Source: a virus. Taken from it: a stretch of 64,000 nucleotides of DNA. Of this stretch, positions 44,821 through 54,709 are shown one piece after another (the first letter of the stretch is position 1; each line of letters starts with the position of its first letter). The notes under the pieces were generated by a model, which saw nothing but the letters and a program-made list of their open reading frames with translations, had not been told where the DNA came from and made no database searches. The translations under genes were made by a program, and so were the position numbers. The DNA is taken from the IMG/VR virus record IMGVR_UViG_3300030019_000003, positions 1 through 64,000 of that record; one strand, 5' to 3'.

Positions 44821-47073
44821 ATGGGTAATATAATGACACTACTTGATAATGTCACAGGTAAAACAATTAATGTGAATGTAGGTAGCGACAGCATACAGGA
44901 AGACGCCAATATTATATTTGGTGGCAATGGCGGTACTGTATTAACCTATGAAGAAATGAATGACCCTAGCAATATACCTGATGGCTTTAAAGCAGGTTTA
45001 AAAACATATTTTGATACTTTGTACTCTGCAGGTAGTGGTGGTTCTGGTACTATTACAGGCTCTTCAACAGCTCCTATTTTAACAGGTCCTAATGTTGGTA
45101 ATGAGACGGCAACAATTACTATAAGTGTTGATAACTACGATCCTTCAAGTATTTATACTTTTGATGTATCTGGTGGTAGTTTTTCAAGAGTAGCAGGTGT
45201 TGTTACGTGGATACTTCCACAAGTAACAGATTCAGCCGCACACAAGCTTACTGTAACTGTAACCAATCCTGGTAAAACAGTAACATCAGTATATCACTCT
45301 GTAAATGTTTTTAATATTAACGCGACTGTCGACTCTATGGTTGTTTACCAGGATACGACTATGGCACAGTTTAGTAATTTATATAATGCTAGTATTGTTA
45401 ATAGTAAGCTATTAGCAACAGACGATACTGTGTTATCAGTAGGAAATAATAAGGTTATCGCCGTAGCTGTTATGGAGAAAGGTGACAATATTTATGTTGA
45501 TGGTAATGTGTATAATGTGGACACGTTAACAACAATGTCACCTATCACTAATGGTGCTTATTTATTATCTACAACTAACAGTGTTCCGTTTTTGACTGCT
45601 GCGAATAGTAGTCCTACTATTGGAACTGCTATAGGTAGTGGCAATTGGTCTACATACTACCAACCCTATACAGTATTTGGAACACCACAATATGGTGTAT
45701 GGGCAGATACTAAGTTAACAAATGCGTGGGTAGGATTTACATTTCTAACTGCTAAAGTTATTAACAAGTACCTTATTAAAGGTTTTAAATTGGTAGGTGG
45801 CAGTGGTGTTACAGCTACATGTGCTCCTAAAAGTTGGATGTTACAGGGTAGTAATGATGGTACAAATTGGGCTACACTAGATACTGTTTTAAACCAGCCA
45901 ACATGGAATGATGATGAGGTTAGAATATTCGTATGCGAAAATGGTGTAGCGTACACAAGTTACAGAATTTTCATTACTGCTAATCAAGGTAACACAACTG
46001 TAAGCGGTCTTAGTAATCTTTCATTCGTAGAGGCAGTAGGCTCAGTAACGTTAGTAACCGGAACAACACCAACTCTACCACAGTTTATTACATCTGCTAA
46101 ATTATTAACAAAATATGGTGAGAGTGCCGTTATAACACAAGATACCTATGAAACAGATTTTACAGGGTTAACAGCTATAGAAGCTATTTATGAACAATAC
46201 AATATTGTGTCAGATTCAACTACAGTAACTTCCGCACCTACGGGAAATGTTATCTTAGGGGATACTGTTATTTTTGGAAATACTACAGATGGTGAAAGAT
46301 CATTAACTGTTAATAGCTCTAACTATAGTAATAATATCTTGGATATTTCATCTTTAGGTTTTACAGTTGTACCGACGTATGGGTATAGAAAAGATTCAGT
46401 TTTAAAAATAAATATAGGTGATAATGTATTATTATCAGATACTAGAACAGATGTTATTTTATCAACTCCTATGTTTGTTTCGGATGGTAGCAAGAATACA
46501 TCTGTTGTAAACGCTGTCCCAGTTTTATCAAGTGCAAGTGCTGCTGTATTATTAGGAGCCGTTTATGGTGGGTATACAGGTTGGTATGCCTTTGACTCAG
46601 GTCTTGTTGATACGGTACAGACATGTTTATTAAATGTTACCGCTACAGTACCATCGTGGTTAGGTTACGACTTTACTAGAAAGATCATTATTAATAAGTA
46701 TGGTATTAATTCTAGAGTGAACTGGAGTGGTCCAGGAACATGGAAGTTACAAGCATCTAATGATAATGTTACGTTTATAGACTTAGACACGCAGACAGGT
46801 ATCACTTGGACAACAACTGCTACTACAAAATGGTTTACATTTAACAATGCCGTTGCTTACAGATATTATAGAATATATGTAACAGCCCCTGTTAACTATA
46901 TCGATATTACAGAGTTAATATTTGTAGAGAACAATTCTACTAAGATGCGGATTAAAACTGATTATAGCGATATCATCACTGGTAATTCAGCTAGAACGTT
47001 AAAGTTCAAAGTTAAGTTAAATAAGATTGGTGATGCACTAGCAAAATTAACAGCAACTATACAAAAACTATAA
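44821..47073 (+). CDS. Tail fibre/adhesin with Ig-like and F5/8 type C-like domains
   Basis: A 750-residue protein. The N-terminal 65 residues (TLLDNVTGKTINVNVG, later TYEEMNDPSNIP) form an attachment module shared with 47514 and 49982. An Ig-like domain at about 90-165 (VDNYDPSSIYTFDVSGGSF) is shared with 47514, 57783 and 60744. Two discoidin-like lectin domains occur at about 275-400 and 580-705, each with the pattern NKYxI...PxxWxLQxSNDxxxWxxLDT...YRxYIT. The C-terminal 35 residues (GNSARTLKFKVKLNKIGD) are also conserved in 47514. Carbohydrate-binding receptor recognition is likely. Confidence 0.7.
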   Translation: MGNIMTLLDNVTGKTINVNVGSDSIQEDANIIFGGNGGTVLTYEEMNDPSNIPDGFKAGLKTYFDTLYSAGSGGSGTITGSSTAPILTGPNVGNETATITISVDNYDPSSIYTFDVSGGSFSRVAGVVTWILPQVTDSAAHKLTVTVTNPGKTVTSVYHSVNVFNINATVDSMVVYQDTTMAQFSNLYNASIVNSKLLATDDTVLSVGNNKVIAVAVMEKGDNIYVDGNVYNVDTLTTMSPITNGAYLLSTTNSVPFLTAANSSPTIGTAIGSGNWSTYYQPYTVFGTPQYGVWADTKLTNAWVGFTFLTAKVINKYLIKGFKLVGGSGVTATCAPKSWMLQGSNDGTNWATLDTVLNQPTWNDDEVRIFVCENGVAYTSYRIFITANQGNTTVSGLSNLSFVEAVGSVTLVTGTTPTLPQFITSAKLLTKYGESAVITQDTYETDFTGLTAIEAIYEQYNIVSDSTTVTSAPTGNVILGDTVIFGNTTDGERSLTVNSSNYSNNILDISSLGFTVVPTYGYRKDSVLKINIGDNVLLSDTRTDVILSTPMFVSDGSKNTSVVNAVPVLSSASAAVLLGAVYGGYTGWYAFDSGLVDTVQTCLLNVTATVPSWLGYDFTRKIIINKYGINSRVNWSGPGTWKLQASNDNVTFIDLDTQTGITWTTTATTKWFTFNNAVAYRYYRIYVTAPVNYIDITELIFVENNSTKMRIKTDYSDIITGNSARTLKFKVKLNKIGDALAKLTATIQKL

Positions 47074-47079
47074 GGAAGT

Positions 47080-47412
47080 ATGATGCAAATTATAGAAACA
47101 TTAAAACAAACAGGTGCCTTTATTAGAAAAGTTTATCAGGAGATTCCTGATACCTATAGTAGTACTAAAGGTAAACGTATGCTAGACGTTAGCCGTATTA
47201 AGGTCACTATTACTATTGATGGTCAAGAGATAGCATTTGATGGTGATGAGCGATCTCAAGATAGGCTTAATCGGGCTTATACAGTAGCTAAAGGTAAGAA
47301 TAAACTTGCTAAATGGAAAACCTACGACAATGCTGATGTTATGCTAACAGCTGATCAAATACTTGATATACTTGATGCAGCCGGAATGGAACAAACTAGT
47401 TTATGGTTTTAA
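47080..47412 (+). CDS. DUF4376-like tail-fibre accessory protein
   Basis: A 110-residue protein. The segment FDGDERSQDRLNRAYTVAK followed by KWKTYDNADVMLTADQ matches the pattern (D-x-SQ-x-R, then W-x-T-x-DN-x-x-V-x-LT) of DUF4376-type domains found in phage tail-fibre and fibre-assembly genes. Two adjacent ATG codons exist, and the second (47083) has better spacing from AAGGA. It starts 6 nt after the fibre gene, so it probably helps fold or attach it. A hairpin follows. Confidence 0.65.
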   Translation: MMQIIETLKQTGAFIRKVYQEIPDTYSSTKGKRMLDVSRIKVTITIDGQEIAFDGDERSQDRLNRAYTVAKGKNKLAKWKTYDNADVMLTADQILDILDAAGMEQTSLWF

Positions 47413-47450
47413 CATACTGCCCAGTATAGTTAGTATATAAAAATTATTAT

Positions 47451-47480
47451 CATACTTATGGTCTAAAAGCCATAAGTATG
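47451..47480 (+). terminator. Inverted repeat, likely terminator
   Basis: An 11-bp stem (CATACTTATGG, loop TCTAAAAG, complement) lies after the DUF4376-like gene and 33 bp before the next fibre gene. Confidence 0.6.
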
Positions 47481-47513
47481 AATTTTAAATAAAAAAGAGA
47501 GAGAGGAATAATA

Positions 47514-49886
47514 ATGAATAATGTTATGACACTAACAGACCCTATTACCAATAACAATATAAACATTAGTGTAGAGGGTGATAGTATCGTGAAGAGTGTA
47601 GATATTGTTTTTGGAAAAGATGGTGGTAAGGTTATAACTTTTGAAGAGTTATCCGATCCAGCAAAATTGCCAGCTGAATTCTTAGCAGCGGTCAGTGGTA
47701 CTGATGCCGATGGTGTGATTTCTATATTTACAAACGCTACAAGTGATAATGTAATAGCTGATACAGATAAGATACCATTTGTAAATGTTGGTGATGGTAC
47801 TAATGAGAGTATTAACAATATACCATTTGGAAGTTTTAAAACAGAATTAAAAACATATTTTGATACGCAGTATGCCGGTAAAAATGCTGATGGTACCACA
47901 GTAGGTTCATCTGCTGCCCCAGTGATATCAGGACCAGATATTGGTAATGAAACAGCTACTATTGTGCTAACCGTTGACAATTACAATACGAGTAGCATTT
48001 ATACTTTTGATGTAAGTGGTGGTAGTTTCTCTAGATCAGGTGGCGTAGTAACCTGGTTATTACCACAAGTAACAGATTCAACAGCGCATAAGTTAACGGT
48101 GACAGTTACTGATGCTGGTAAGACTCCTACGACTGTTTTTCATTCTGTTAACGTTTTTAATATTAACACTACAGTAGACTCTATGGTACTTTATGAAGGA
48201 AGCACATTAAGCGAGTTTAGCAATTTATACAACATGAGTGTTGTAGCTAGTCGACTACTAGCTACAGGTGATACTATTTTAACTGTTGCTAATAATAAAA
48301 TAGCTACAATTCCAACAATGGAAAGTGGCGATAAGATTTTAGTAGACGGCATAACATATGAAATATCATCTTTTGCCCTTGGTGAAGATGGCGCTAGTAA
48401 TACCTCTTTATTAAGCGCAGTGCCGGTATTAACAAGTAACACTAGTAGCACACTAGGTACAGCTATTTGTAGCAATGCTTACTCTGGTCATGCGGCATTT
48501 AATAGTTTTAATATGGGTAATATAGCTAATAGCTGGATAACGAATAGTTTTGCGGGAACCGACTATTTGGGATTTAATTTTATAGCACCCATAGTTATTA
48601 ACAAGTACACTATGATTGGAAATGGGTATGATAAGGTTTCATCTCCTAAAAGTTGGATATTACAAGCATCTAATGATGGCACAACCTGGGTAAATTTAGA
48701 TACTAGACTTAATCAACCAGTGTGGGTTAATTCAGAGTCAAGAACATACACATTTCTAAACTCAGTACCTTATAAAATTTATAGGGTATACATTACAGCT
48801 AATCAAGGTGGCGTATACGCTCAAATAGGTTACCTATCGTTAATACAGCAAGGTACCGTGATTTCAGCGACATTACCAGTATTACCACAATTTATTACAG
48901 CTGCAAAGTTATTAACTAAATTCGCAGAAACTAATACTATTACACAAGATACATATGAAACAGATTTTACAGGTGTATCAGGGTTGACTGCTGTGTATGA
49001 GCAATACAATTTAATAACAGCTGGTGCAACAGTAACCTCTATTCCAACAGTATCTGCCAATGTGGGCGATATAATTATACTTGGAAATAGCGCAGATGGT
49101 GTTAAAACACTAGAACTTACAACTAGTAATTATACTAATGGCGTTATTGATATTTCATCTTTAGGATTCGCAACTGTACCAACATACGGTTATCGCAAAG
49201 ATGCAAAATTACAAGTTGGGATAGGTAGTAATTCATTTGTAGCAGATAATAGAGTAGATACGATATTATCTTCACCTCTTTTTATAGGTGATGGTGCACA
49301 AAACACATCAACAATTAACGCAATACCATTATTAACAACGGATACCCCAGCTTTAACCAATAGTGCCCTGTACAATGCTACCTACCCAGCATGGCATATT
49401 GCAGATGGTGTACTAGTAGACACTGCGTCAACATGTTTAATACAAGTAGCTGCTGGTGCCCCAGCGTGGTTAAAATATGATTTTAGTAGGCCTATCGTTA
49501 TTAATAAATATGGTATTAATTCTAGAGTAAACTGGTCTGCGCCTACAGCATGGACACTACAAGCATCTGATGATAATATCAATTTTGTTATATTAGACAC
49601 TAGAGTAAATATTGTTTATACCGCAACCGCTGAGACTAAATGGTTTACGTTTAATAACGCAAAAGGTTATAGGTATTATAAACTTGTTATTACGGCGCCT
49701 ATAGCTTCTTATGTGGATATTACAGAATTAATTCTTGTAGAGAATAACTCTTCTAAGATGCAAATTAAGACTGTCTATGACGATATCATTACAGGTAACT
49801 CTGCTAGAACACTTAAGTTTCGTGTTAAACTTAATCAAATCGGAGATGCTGTAGAGAAGATTTCTGGAACAATAGAAAAGTTATAA
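47514..49886 (+). CDS. Tail fibre/adhesin with Ig-like and F5/8 type C-like domains
   Basis: A 790-residue paralogue of the protein at 44821, with the same order: N-terminal attachment module, about 40 extra residues of fibre linker (DADGVISIFTNATSDNV), Ig-like domain, and discoidin-like domains at about 322-445 and 622-745. The C-terminal tail is nearly the same (GNSARTLKFRVKLNQIGD). The attachment and Ig parts are almost identical to the partner, while the lectin domains differ more. This is the pattern expected if receptor specificity is under selection. GAGAGG lies upstream of the ATG. Confidence 0.7.
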   Translation: MNNVMTLTDPITNNNINISVEGDSIVKSVDIVFGKDGGKVITFEELSDPAKLPAEFLAAVSGTDADGVISIFTNATSDNVIADTDKIPFVNVGDGTNESINNIPFGSFKTELKTYFDTQYAGKNADGTTVGSSAAPVISGPDIGNETATIVLTVDNYNTSSIYTFDVSGGSFSRSGGVVTWLLPQVTDSTAHKLTVTVTDAGKTPTTVFHSVNVFNINTTVDSMVLYEGSTLSEFSNLYNMSVVASRLLATGDTILTVANNKIATIPTMESGDKILVDGITYEISSFALGEDGASNTSLLSAVPVLTSNTSSTLGTAICSNAYSGHAAFNSFNMGNIANSWITNSFAGTDYLGFNFIAPIVINKYTMIGNGYDKVSSPKSWILQASNDGTTWVNLDTRLNQPVWVNSESRTYTFLNSVPYKIYRVYITANQGGVYAQIGYLSLIQQGTVISATLPVLPQFITAAKLLTKFAETNTITQDTYETDFTGVSGLTAVYEQYNLITAGATVTSIPTVSANVGDIIILGNSADGVKTLELTTSNYTNGVIDISSLGFATVPTYGYRKDAKLQVGIGSNSFVADNRVDTILSSPLFIGDGAQNTSTINAIPLLTTDTPALTNSALYNATYPAWHIADGVLVDTASTCLIQVAAGAPAWLKYDFSRPIVINKYGINSRVNWSAPTAWTLQASDDNINFVILDTRVNIVYTATAETKWFTFNNAKGYRYYKLVITAPIASYVDITELILVENNSSKMQIKTVYDDIITGNSARTLKFRVKLNQIGDAVEKISGTIEKL

Positions 49887-49898
49887 TAAAACTTTTAT

Positions 49899-49928
49899 AG
49901 AACATATGAGGCATGCCTCATATGTTCT
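49899..49928 (+). terminator. Inverted repeat, likely terminator
   Basis: A perfect palindrome (AGAACATATGAGGCA and complement) lies 13 bp after the stop of the fibre gene. Confidence 0.65.
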
Positions 49929-49981
49929 TGAATTGTTCATCTCGTTTTTATTGATATTTAATCTATTTAGTAGGAGTAATC

Positions 49982-50968
49982 ATGCCAGTCGTAAGTGTTT
50001 CGTTCCACGATAAAACAAGCAGAAAAATATTAACTTTAAAATCTAAGAATACGGTTTTAACAGAGGACGTGGTGTTATATTTTAATAACATTGGAGGGAC
50101 ACTCATAACGTATGAAGAGTTACAGAATCCTGATAGCTTACCAGCTGAATTTATAGCAGCCTGTAAAGGTGATGAGGGTAGAGGTATTAGCTCTATTGAT
50201 TTTGATTCAACAACCGATGTTTCTGGTAAAGCAGGCATACCTGGCGCTACAGATACCTATCGTATTAAATACAGTGATGGTAACTTTTCATTCTATAGCC
50301 TCTATAACGGGCTAAGAGTAAGTGATACGATGACAGTAGCACAAATAAACGCAGCTATTGCTTCTGCTATTGATATTGTGGTAGGCGGGGCACCTACACT
50401 TATGGATACTCTAAAAGAATTAGCCGATATGTTTGGGGATGATCCTAACGCATTTAATGCCTTAGTAGCTACAGTTGGTAAAAAAGCGGATCTAACTACA
50501 GTACAAGCTATAAGAGATACATTACAAACTAACATTGATAAAAAAGCAGATACCTCGGCTGTTAATGCACTTGTTAACAATTTAAACAATGCTGATATTG
50601 CTTTACAAAATAATATTAATGCGTTATCCAATAGTACTGCTGCCTCTGTTGCTAAATTATCCATGTTGCCGCAACTTTATAAAATAGCTGATTATCAATT
50701 AGCTTCAGGAGACCAAGCGTGTTCTGTAGATAGTGCTGCTAACATTTATATACCAACTGATGCTGCTGTTGCTTTACCAGTAGGAACTGTTATCGGGTTT
50801 ACCAATATGTCAGGTGGAACAACATATGTAGTTCCTCAAGCTGGTGTAACTTTAATATTATCAGGTACAACAAGTACTGGTAATAGAACATTAAAAACAT
50901 GGGCTACAGGTACATTCCATAAAGTAGGCGCTAACGTCTGGATCATTTCTGGCTCAGGTGTGCTATAA
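49982..50968 (+). CDS. Trimeric tail fibre protein
   Basis: A 328-residue protein with the shared N-terminal attachment module (IGGTLITYEELQNPDSLPAEF). Residues 110-225 form heptad-rich segments with repeated KKADxxxVxxI units and an Asn/Ala-rich coil typical of trimeric phage fibres. The C-terminal globular domain (QLASGDQACSVDSAANIYI and later GTFHKVGANVWIISGSG) is of the type that ends many fibre proteins. It begins a run with the accessory gene at 51000 and the glycine-rich gene at 51902. Receptor binding or fibre shaft role. Confidence 0.7.
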   Translation: MPVVSVSFHDKTSRKILTLKSKNTVLTEDVVLYFNNIGGTLITYEELQNPDSLPAEFIAACKGDEGRGISSIDFDSTTDVSGKAGIPGATDTYRIKYSDGNFSFYSLYNGLRVSDTMTVAQINAAIASAIDIVVGGAPTLMDTLKELADMFGDDPNAFNALVATVGKKADLTTVQAIRDTLQTNIDKKADTSAVNALVNNLNNADIALQNNINALSNSTAASVAKLSMLPQLYKIADYQLASGDQACSVDSAANIYIPTDAAVALPVGTVIGFTNMSGGTTYVVPQAGVTLILSGTTSTGNRTLKTWATGTFHKVGANVWIISGSGVL

Positions 50969-50999
50969 TGAAACATGTAAAAAATGATGAGGAGAATCT

Positions 51000-51902
51000 A
51001 TGAAAGTTCTTATTTATAAGAATAATAAACTAACTGTTGTTAACGATAATAAATCTGTATTTGAGATTACAGCAGAAAAGCCAGCGTACCTAACAGCAGA
51101 TGAAATTCATTACGATGTTTTTGTAAAAACGATTACTACTAATGGTGTGACGACAGATATGACAGAAAATGAAATGGCTGTCGCTGAGGCATTTATTACC
51201 AGTTATTCTTTTACAGTGGCTGCTGCTGATATAACTCCTGATAATAAAGTTTATTGTATCAATACTTATGGTGACTATATAGGATTTAAAGTACTCACTG
51301 CTAATGAAGTAGCTGTTGCAAGTATGCCACCACAAGATGGTAAACATTATTTTTGGGATGGTACAGATTGGAAACTAGCTATGGCTGTAAATGCATCAGG
51401 CACGTTAGCAGGTTTAGGTATAGTGGCTACTGGTACACAATTTTATATCGACGCCTCATTAGTGACTACAACTGGTTTAACAGCAGCCCAGACTTATGAT
51501 ATTGCAACTAAAACTATCGTCACAAACATGAGTGTAGCTAGAACAACTATTCTAAAATACATCCAACGCAGCATGTTTAACATTTATAATGACAATGTTG
51601 GTATATTGGGGATAAATGAAGTTAGCTCATTCACAACACAGGCTGCTGAAGCCAATGCCTGGAAAGCTGACAATACGTCTTTAACTCCATTTATAGACGT
51701 ATTGCTAATTAGACGTAGACAGAATGAAACTAAAGAAGAGTTGGTAAATAAGATTATTGCCAAGTCATCAGTTTACACACCGGTATCTGCTGGCATTACA
51801 GGTGATTTTCAATATTATAAAAAACGTATTGAAGATGCTACAGATTTACCTAGCTTAATAGTAATTCGTGATGAGTGGGATAAACTAGTGGAGGTAGCCT
51901 AA
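51000..51902 (+). CDS. Tail-fibre accessory protein, paralogue of 56741
   Basis: A 300-residue protein with a GAGGAG ribosome binding site. It begins MKVLIYKNNKLTVVND and has a central HYFWDGTDWKLA segment of the kind seen in tail-fibre assembly proteins. A C-terminal helical part follows (ITGDFQYYKKRIEDATDLP). The protein at 56741 shares start, middle and end. Its stop overlaps the next start (TAATG). It lies between the fibre and the glycine-rich protein, so a chaperone or connector is likely. Confidence 0.6.
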   Translation: MKVLIYKNNKLTVVNDNKSVFEITAEKPAYLTADEIHYDVFVKTITTNGVTTDMTENEMAVAEAFITSYSFTVAAADITPDNKVYCINTYGDYIGFKVLTANEVAVASMPPQDGKHYFWDGTDWKLAMAVNASGTLAGLGIVATGTQFYIDASLVTTTGLTAAQTYDIATKTIVTNMSVARTTILKYIQRSMFNIYNDNVGILGINEVSSFTTQAAEANAWKADNTSLTPFIDVLLIRRRQNETKEELVNKIIAKSSVYTPVSAGITGDFQYYKKRIEDATDLPSLIVIRDEWDKLVEVA

Positions 51903-52612
51903 TGTCTGGAATACTTGCTGACCTTGCCGGAAGTTCCGGCGGTATACCTACCTATACATTTACAAGTAACTATGACTGGGGTGATTTCAATCTTGCTACA
52001 GTATTTGATGCGCTAACGGTTGCTAATAGTAATAAATTCATAATCAACATACCTGCTGGTATTACAGTGTCAGGTGGTGGTGGCTCAGGTGTTCTTTCTG
52101 CTTTTAACTTTTCATATACTGAAGGTAAAACTATCACCATTAATAATGCTGGGGTTATTGCAGCCGGTAAGGGACAAGTTATTAACCAATATTTACGCGG
52201 AACACTTGGTAGCTATAACAACTATCAGTATGGTCCTTTTAATTGCTGGGGCGCTATGGCTAACCCTAATGGCGGATATGGTGGGTGTAGCGGTAATGGA
52301 TACTATATGATAGCAGATTCTGGACGGGCTTATGCTATTTGTGGAAATAAAGAGGTATATGCTGCGATGTCGTGGTCTTGGACTGATAATTCATCCATGC
52401 CGTCAATGCCTGCTAGTGGGTGCACTGGAATCTGGGGGTGGACATTGGTACAGGTTACAGGTGGCGAGGTGGTGAGTGACATTATCACAGGAAATAATAC
52501 TGTTAATGTTGGCGGCGCCAGGTATAATGGGTCTACCAGTGCTAATAATTATTATGAGTCTAATGAAAGTGCCAGATGTGATTGCGACTGTTGCGATTAT
52601 ACCAGCGGGTAA
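51902..52612 (+). CDS. Glycine-rich adhesin-like protein with Cys-rich tail
   Basis: A 236-residue protein. The N-terminal 90 residues are beta-rich (YTFTSNYDWGDFNLATVFD). Several glycine-rich stretches follow (SGGGGSG, PNGGYGGCSGNGYY), as in distal fibre adhesins of the T-even gp38 type. The last 20 residues hold CDCDCC, giving a striking Cys/Asp cluster (Cys residues at about 226, 228, 230 and 231). It is coupled to the accessory gene upstream and is followed by a hairpin, then the radical SAM gene 27 nt later. Most likely a fibre tip. A modified-peptide substrate of the downstream enzymes is a speculative alternative. Confidence 0.55.
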   Translation: MSGILADLAGSSGGIPTYTFTSNYDWGDFNLATVFDALTVANSNKFIINIPAGITVSGGGGSGVLSAFNFSYTEGKTITINNAGVIAAGKGQVINQYLRGTLGSYNNYQYGPFNCWGAMANPNGGYGGCSGNGYYMIADSGRAYAICGNKEVYAAMSWSWTDNSSMPSMPASGCTGIWGWTLVQVTGGEVVSDIITGNNTVNVGGARYNGSTSANNYYESNESARCDCDCCDYTSG

Positions 52613-52637
52613 TTCTAAATAAATAATTTAAACATAA

Positions 52638-52665
52638 TAGCGTCAGGGAGTATACTCCCTGACGC
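52638..52665 (+). terminator. Inverted repeat, likely terminator
   Basis: A perfect 28-nt palindrome (AGCGTCAGGGAGTA and complement) separates the glycine-rich protein gene from the radical SAM gene. Confidence 0.7.
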
Positions 52666-52692
52666 TGTAATAAGAAATTCAAAGGATGATTT

Positions 52693-53715
52693 ATGGAGGA
52701 GATTAAGACACCTACTGGTGGGACGGTTGTTATGTTAGTAGATACTTTTTGTGCAACAGGATGTAGCTATTGTCATTTAGCTACTAGAGAGAAAAACCCT
52801 GCTAGTTATGGTTATGAAAAATTGAATAATCTAATGAAATATATTAGACCAAAGTCTATTACGGTATATGCAGGGGATACATTTTATAATCACGATAACA
52901 TTAAGAAAGCCTATGAGTATGCGTTGTCTATACCTTCAGTACTTAAGGTCCAGTCTGTATCAGAAATTCAAAAGCTCTACAGGGATTTTGATATTAGAAC
53001 AGAAATTTTCGATATGTGCCTTTCTAGAGGTAAAAACTGTGGTGTGGAATTTAGTTTAGATCTGGCTGGTACTAAATCTGGAAACTATGTAGATTTATTA
53101 AATGCTTTTTATGCTGAAACGGGTACACCGATTTCTTTCACATGTGTTCTAACAATGGAACAAGTTTTGACACCAGATATTGATATTATTATTAAAGAGT
53201 ATATGAACACTTATAAAGGATTAAATTTTCTAGGCACTGTAGGGATTGCTCTAGATTATAATTCTGCTTTAACAAGGAGTTCTGATTATAACACCATTTT
53301 AAATCAGGTTGAGAAAGTATTTGCAGCTTTTTATGGGTCAGTCGATATTATGTCTTTTAAAGGTTTAAGACCGCAATTACTAAGTCAACGAGGATGTTTA
53401 TCTAGGCAAGCTCAAACATTAGTTAAATACGATGGTATGCTGTCAACATGTGGTAAAGTAAGACCTGATTTAGATATAACACCAATTTCTGCTTTAGATA
53501 TGTCAAGAGAGAATTATGAGACGTTTTATGACTCTAAATTAGTATTCCAAAAAGAAGTTAACTTTGATATCTGTGAAACGTGTGAAGCAAAGAATATTTG
53601 TGTTAGGTGTCCTAAGTTTATATTGCAGTCTAAGAATTTTGATGGTACCGCGGATACGTGTATGTTTTACAAATCAATGGTCGCTGTTGCAAAGAGACGC
53701 GGCATACTACTTTAA
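52693..53715 (+). CDS. Radical SAM enzyme with SPASM-type C-terminus
   Basis: A 340-residue protein with AAAGGATG upstream of the ATG. The SAM-binding [4Fe-4S] motif CxxxCxxC is at Cys20, Cys24 and Cys27 (CATGCSYC). Seven further Cys residues form a SPASM-like set: Cys235, then 12 residues, Gly248, four residues, Cys253, then Cys294, Cys297, Cys303, Cys306 and finally Cys323. The CX2CX5CX2C spacing is one residue shorter than the usual last step. SPASM enzymes modify peptides or proteins, and some act on sugars. It heads a run with a PP-loop enzyme, a methyltransferase and a symporter. The substrate is unknown. Confidence 0.85.
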   Translation: MEEIKTPTGGTVVMLVDTFCATGCSYCHLATREKNPASYGYEKLNNLMKYIRPKSITVYAGDTFYNHDNIKKAYEYALSIPSVLKVQSVSEIQKLYRDFDIRTEIFDMCLSRGKNCGVEFSLDLAGTKSGNYVDLLNAFYAETGTPISFTCVLTMEQVLTPDIDIIIKEYMNTYKGLNFLGTVGIALDYNSALTRSSDYNTILNQVEKVFAAFYGSVDIMSFKGLRPQLLSQRGCLSRQAQTLVKYDGMLSTCGKVRPDLDITPISALDMSRENYETFYDSKLVFQKEVNFDICETCEAKNICVRCPKFILQSKNFDGTADTCMFYKSMVAVAKRRGILL

Positions 53716-53738
53716 ACTGGTTAAGGGAGGGAGTTTAA

Positions 53739-54707
53739 ATGTACGATAAATGGGAAAATACCTTAAGGTATATGTTTAATGCCGCACAAGATAATAGTGC
53801 TCAATTTAAGTTAGCTAGGTTATTACATTTGAAATTAGCAGAGCATACCCTAGATAGAACAGGGACAACAGAGACTGAAAAAGACTATGTTATATGCAGC
53901 CCTATTTCAGAAGTATCTCTTAATCCAATTCCACTATCGGATATAATGGTAACTAGAGGATTAGAAATAATGAAAGACGAAACTAGAGATATTTATCTCA
54001 TGTGGAGTGGTGGCATGGATTCAACAGGAGCCTTTTATGCCTTATTGAATACTGGAAAACATTTTAATGTTATTTTTAATTCAAAATCTGTTAATGAGTA
54101 TGCTGATTTAGGTAACAAATTAATTAATGGTTATTTTGAAAATGTTACTACTATGTACAATCCTAAGAAATTTGATCTTCCTGAGTTTATAGCGAGTCAT
54201 CCTAATGCTACTATAGTAACAGGTGAACTTGGTGATCAAACCTTTGGTAGTGACAGTATGTTTAAATATTATCCTGAAGAAAGAAAACTAAATGTTCTAA
54301 CCGCTGTTGAAAATGAACTTTTAGATAAAGATGTTTTTGAATACACGGCACCCAAGGTTATGCTAGCTCTTGGATTACAAGATTTTAGTAATACAACTCT
54401 GGCAGCTTATTTGTGGGCATTAAACTTTATTTTTAAATATCAAAATGTACAGTTACGTTTTGGATATCTTAACATAATGACAAATGATCCATCTGGCAAA
54501 AATAACGGGCTACATTTCTACGACACAAAAGAATTTAATAGCTATGCTATGCTTAATTATAAAAATAATGCCAATTTTGAGAAAGATACTGATTACAAGA
54601 TGCCGTTAAAAGAATATATCTTTAGTCAAAACAATGATGCCGTCTACCGCGATACCAAAATTAAATTAGGTTCACTACGCTATACTGACTATAGTATAAG
54701 GAAATAG
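53739..54707 (+). CDS. PP-loop ATP pyrophosphatase, asparagine-synthase-like
   Basis: A 322-residue protein with AGGGAGG upstream of the ATG. The ATP-binding PP-loop SGGMDST spans residues 90-96, preceded by the strand DIYLMW. A second conserved loop, TGELGDQTFGS (161-171), corresponds to the acidic loop of asparagine-synthase-type enzymes. The N-terminal 80 residues do not form a glutaminase domain (there is no Cys2), so ammonia or another amine would be the donor. Such enzymes adenylate a carboxylate or amide to form amide, lactam or similar bonds. It sits 24 nt after the radical SAM gene and 2 nt before the methyltransferase gene. Confidence 0.8.
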   Translation: MYDKWENTLRYMFNAAQDNSAQFKLARLLHLKLAEHTLDRTGTTETEKDYVICSPISEVSLNPIPLSDIMVTRGLEIMKDETRDIYLMWSGGMDSTGAFYALLNTGKHFNVIFNSKSVNEYADLGNKLINGYFENVTTMYNPKKFDLPEFIASHPNATIVTGELGDQTFGSDSMFKYYPEERKLNVLTAVENELLDKDVFEYTAPKVMLALGLQDFSNTTLAAYLWALNFIFKYQNVQLRFGYLNIMTNDPSGKNNGLHFYDTKEFNSYAMLNYKNNANFEKDTDYKMPLKEYIFSQNNDAVYRDTKIKLGSLRYTDYSIRK

Positions 54708-54709
54708 AC

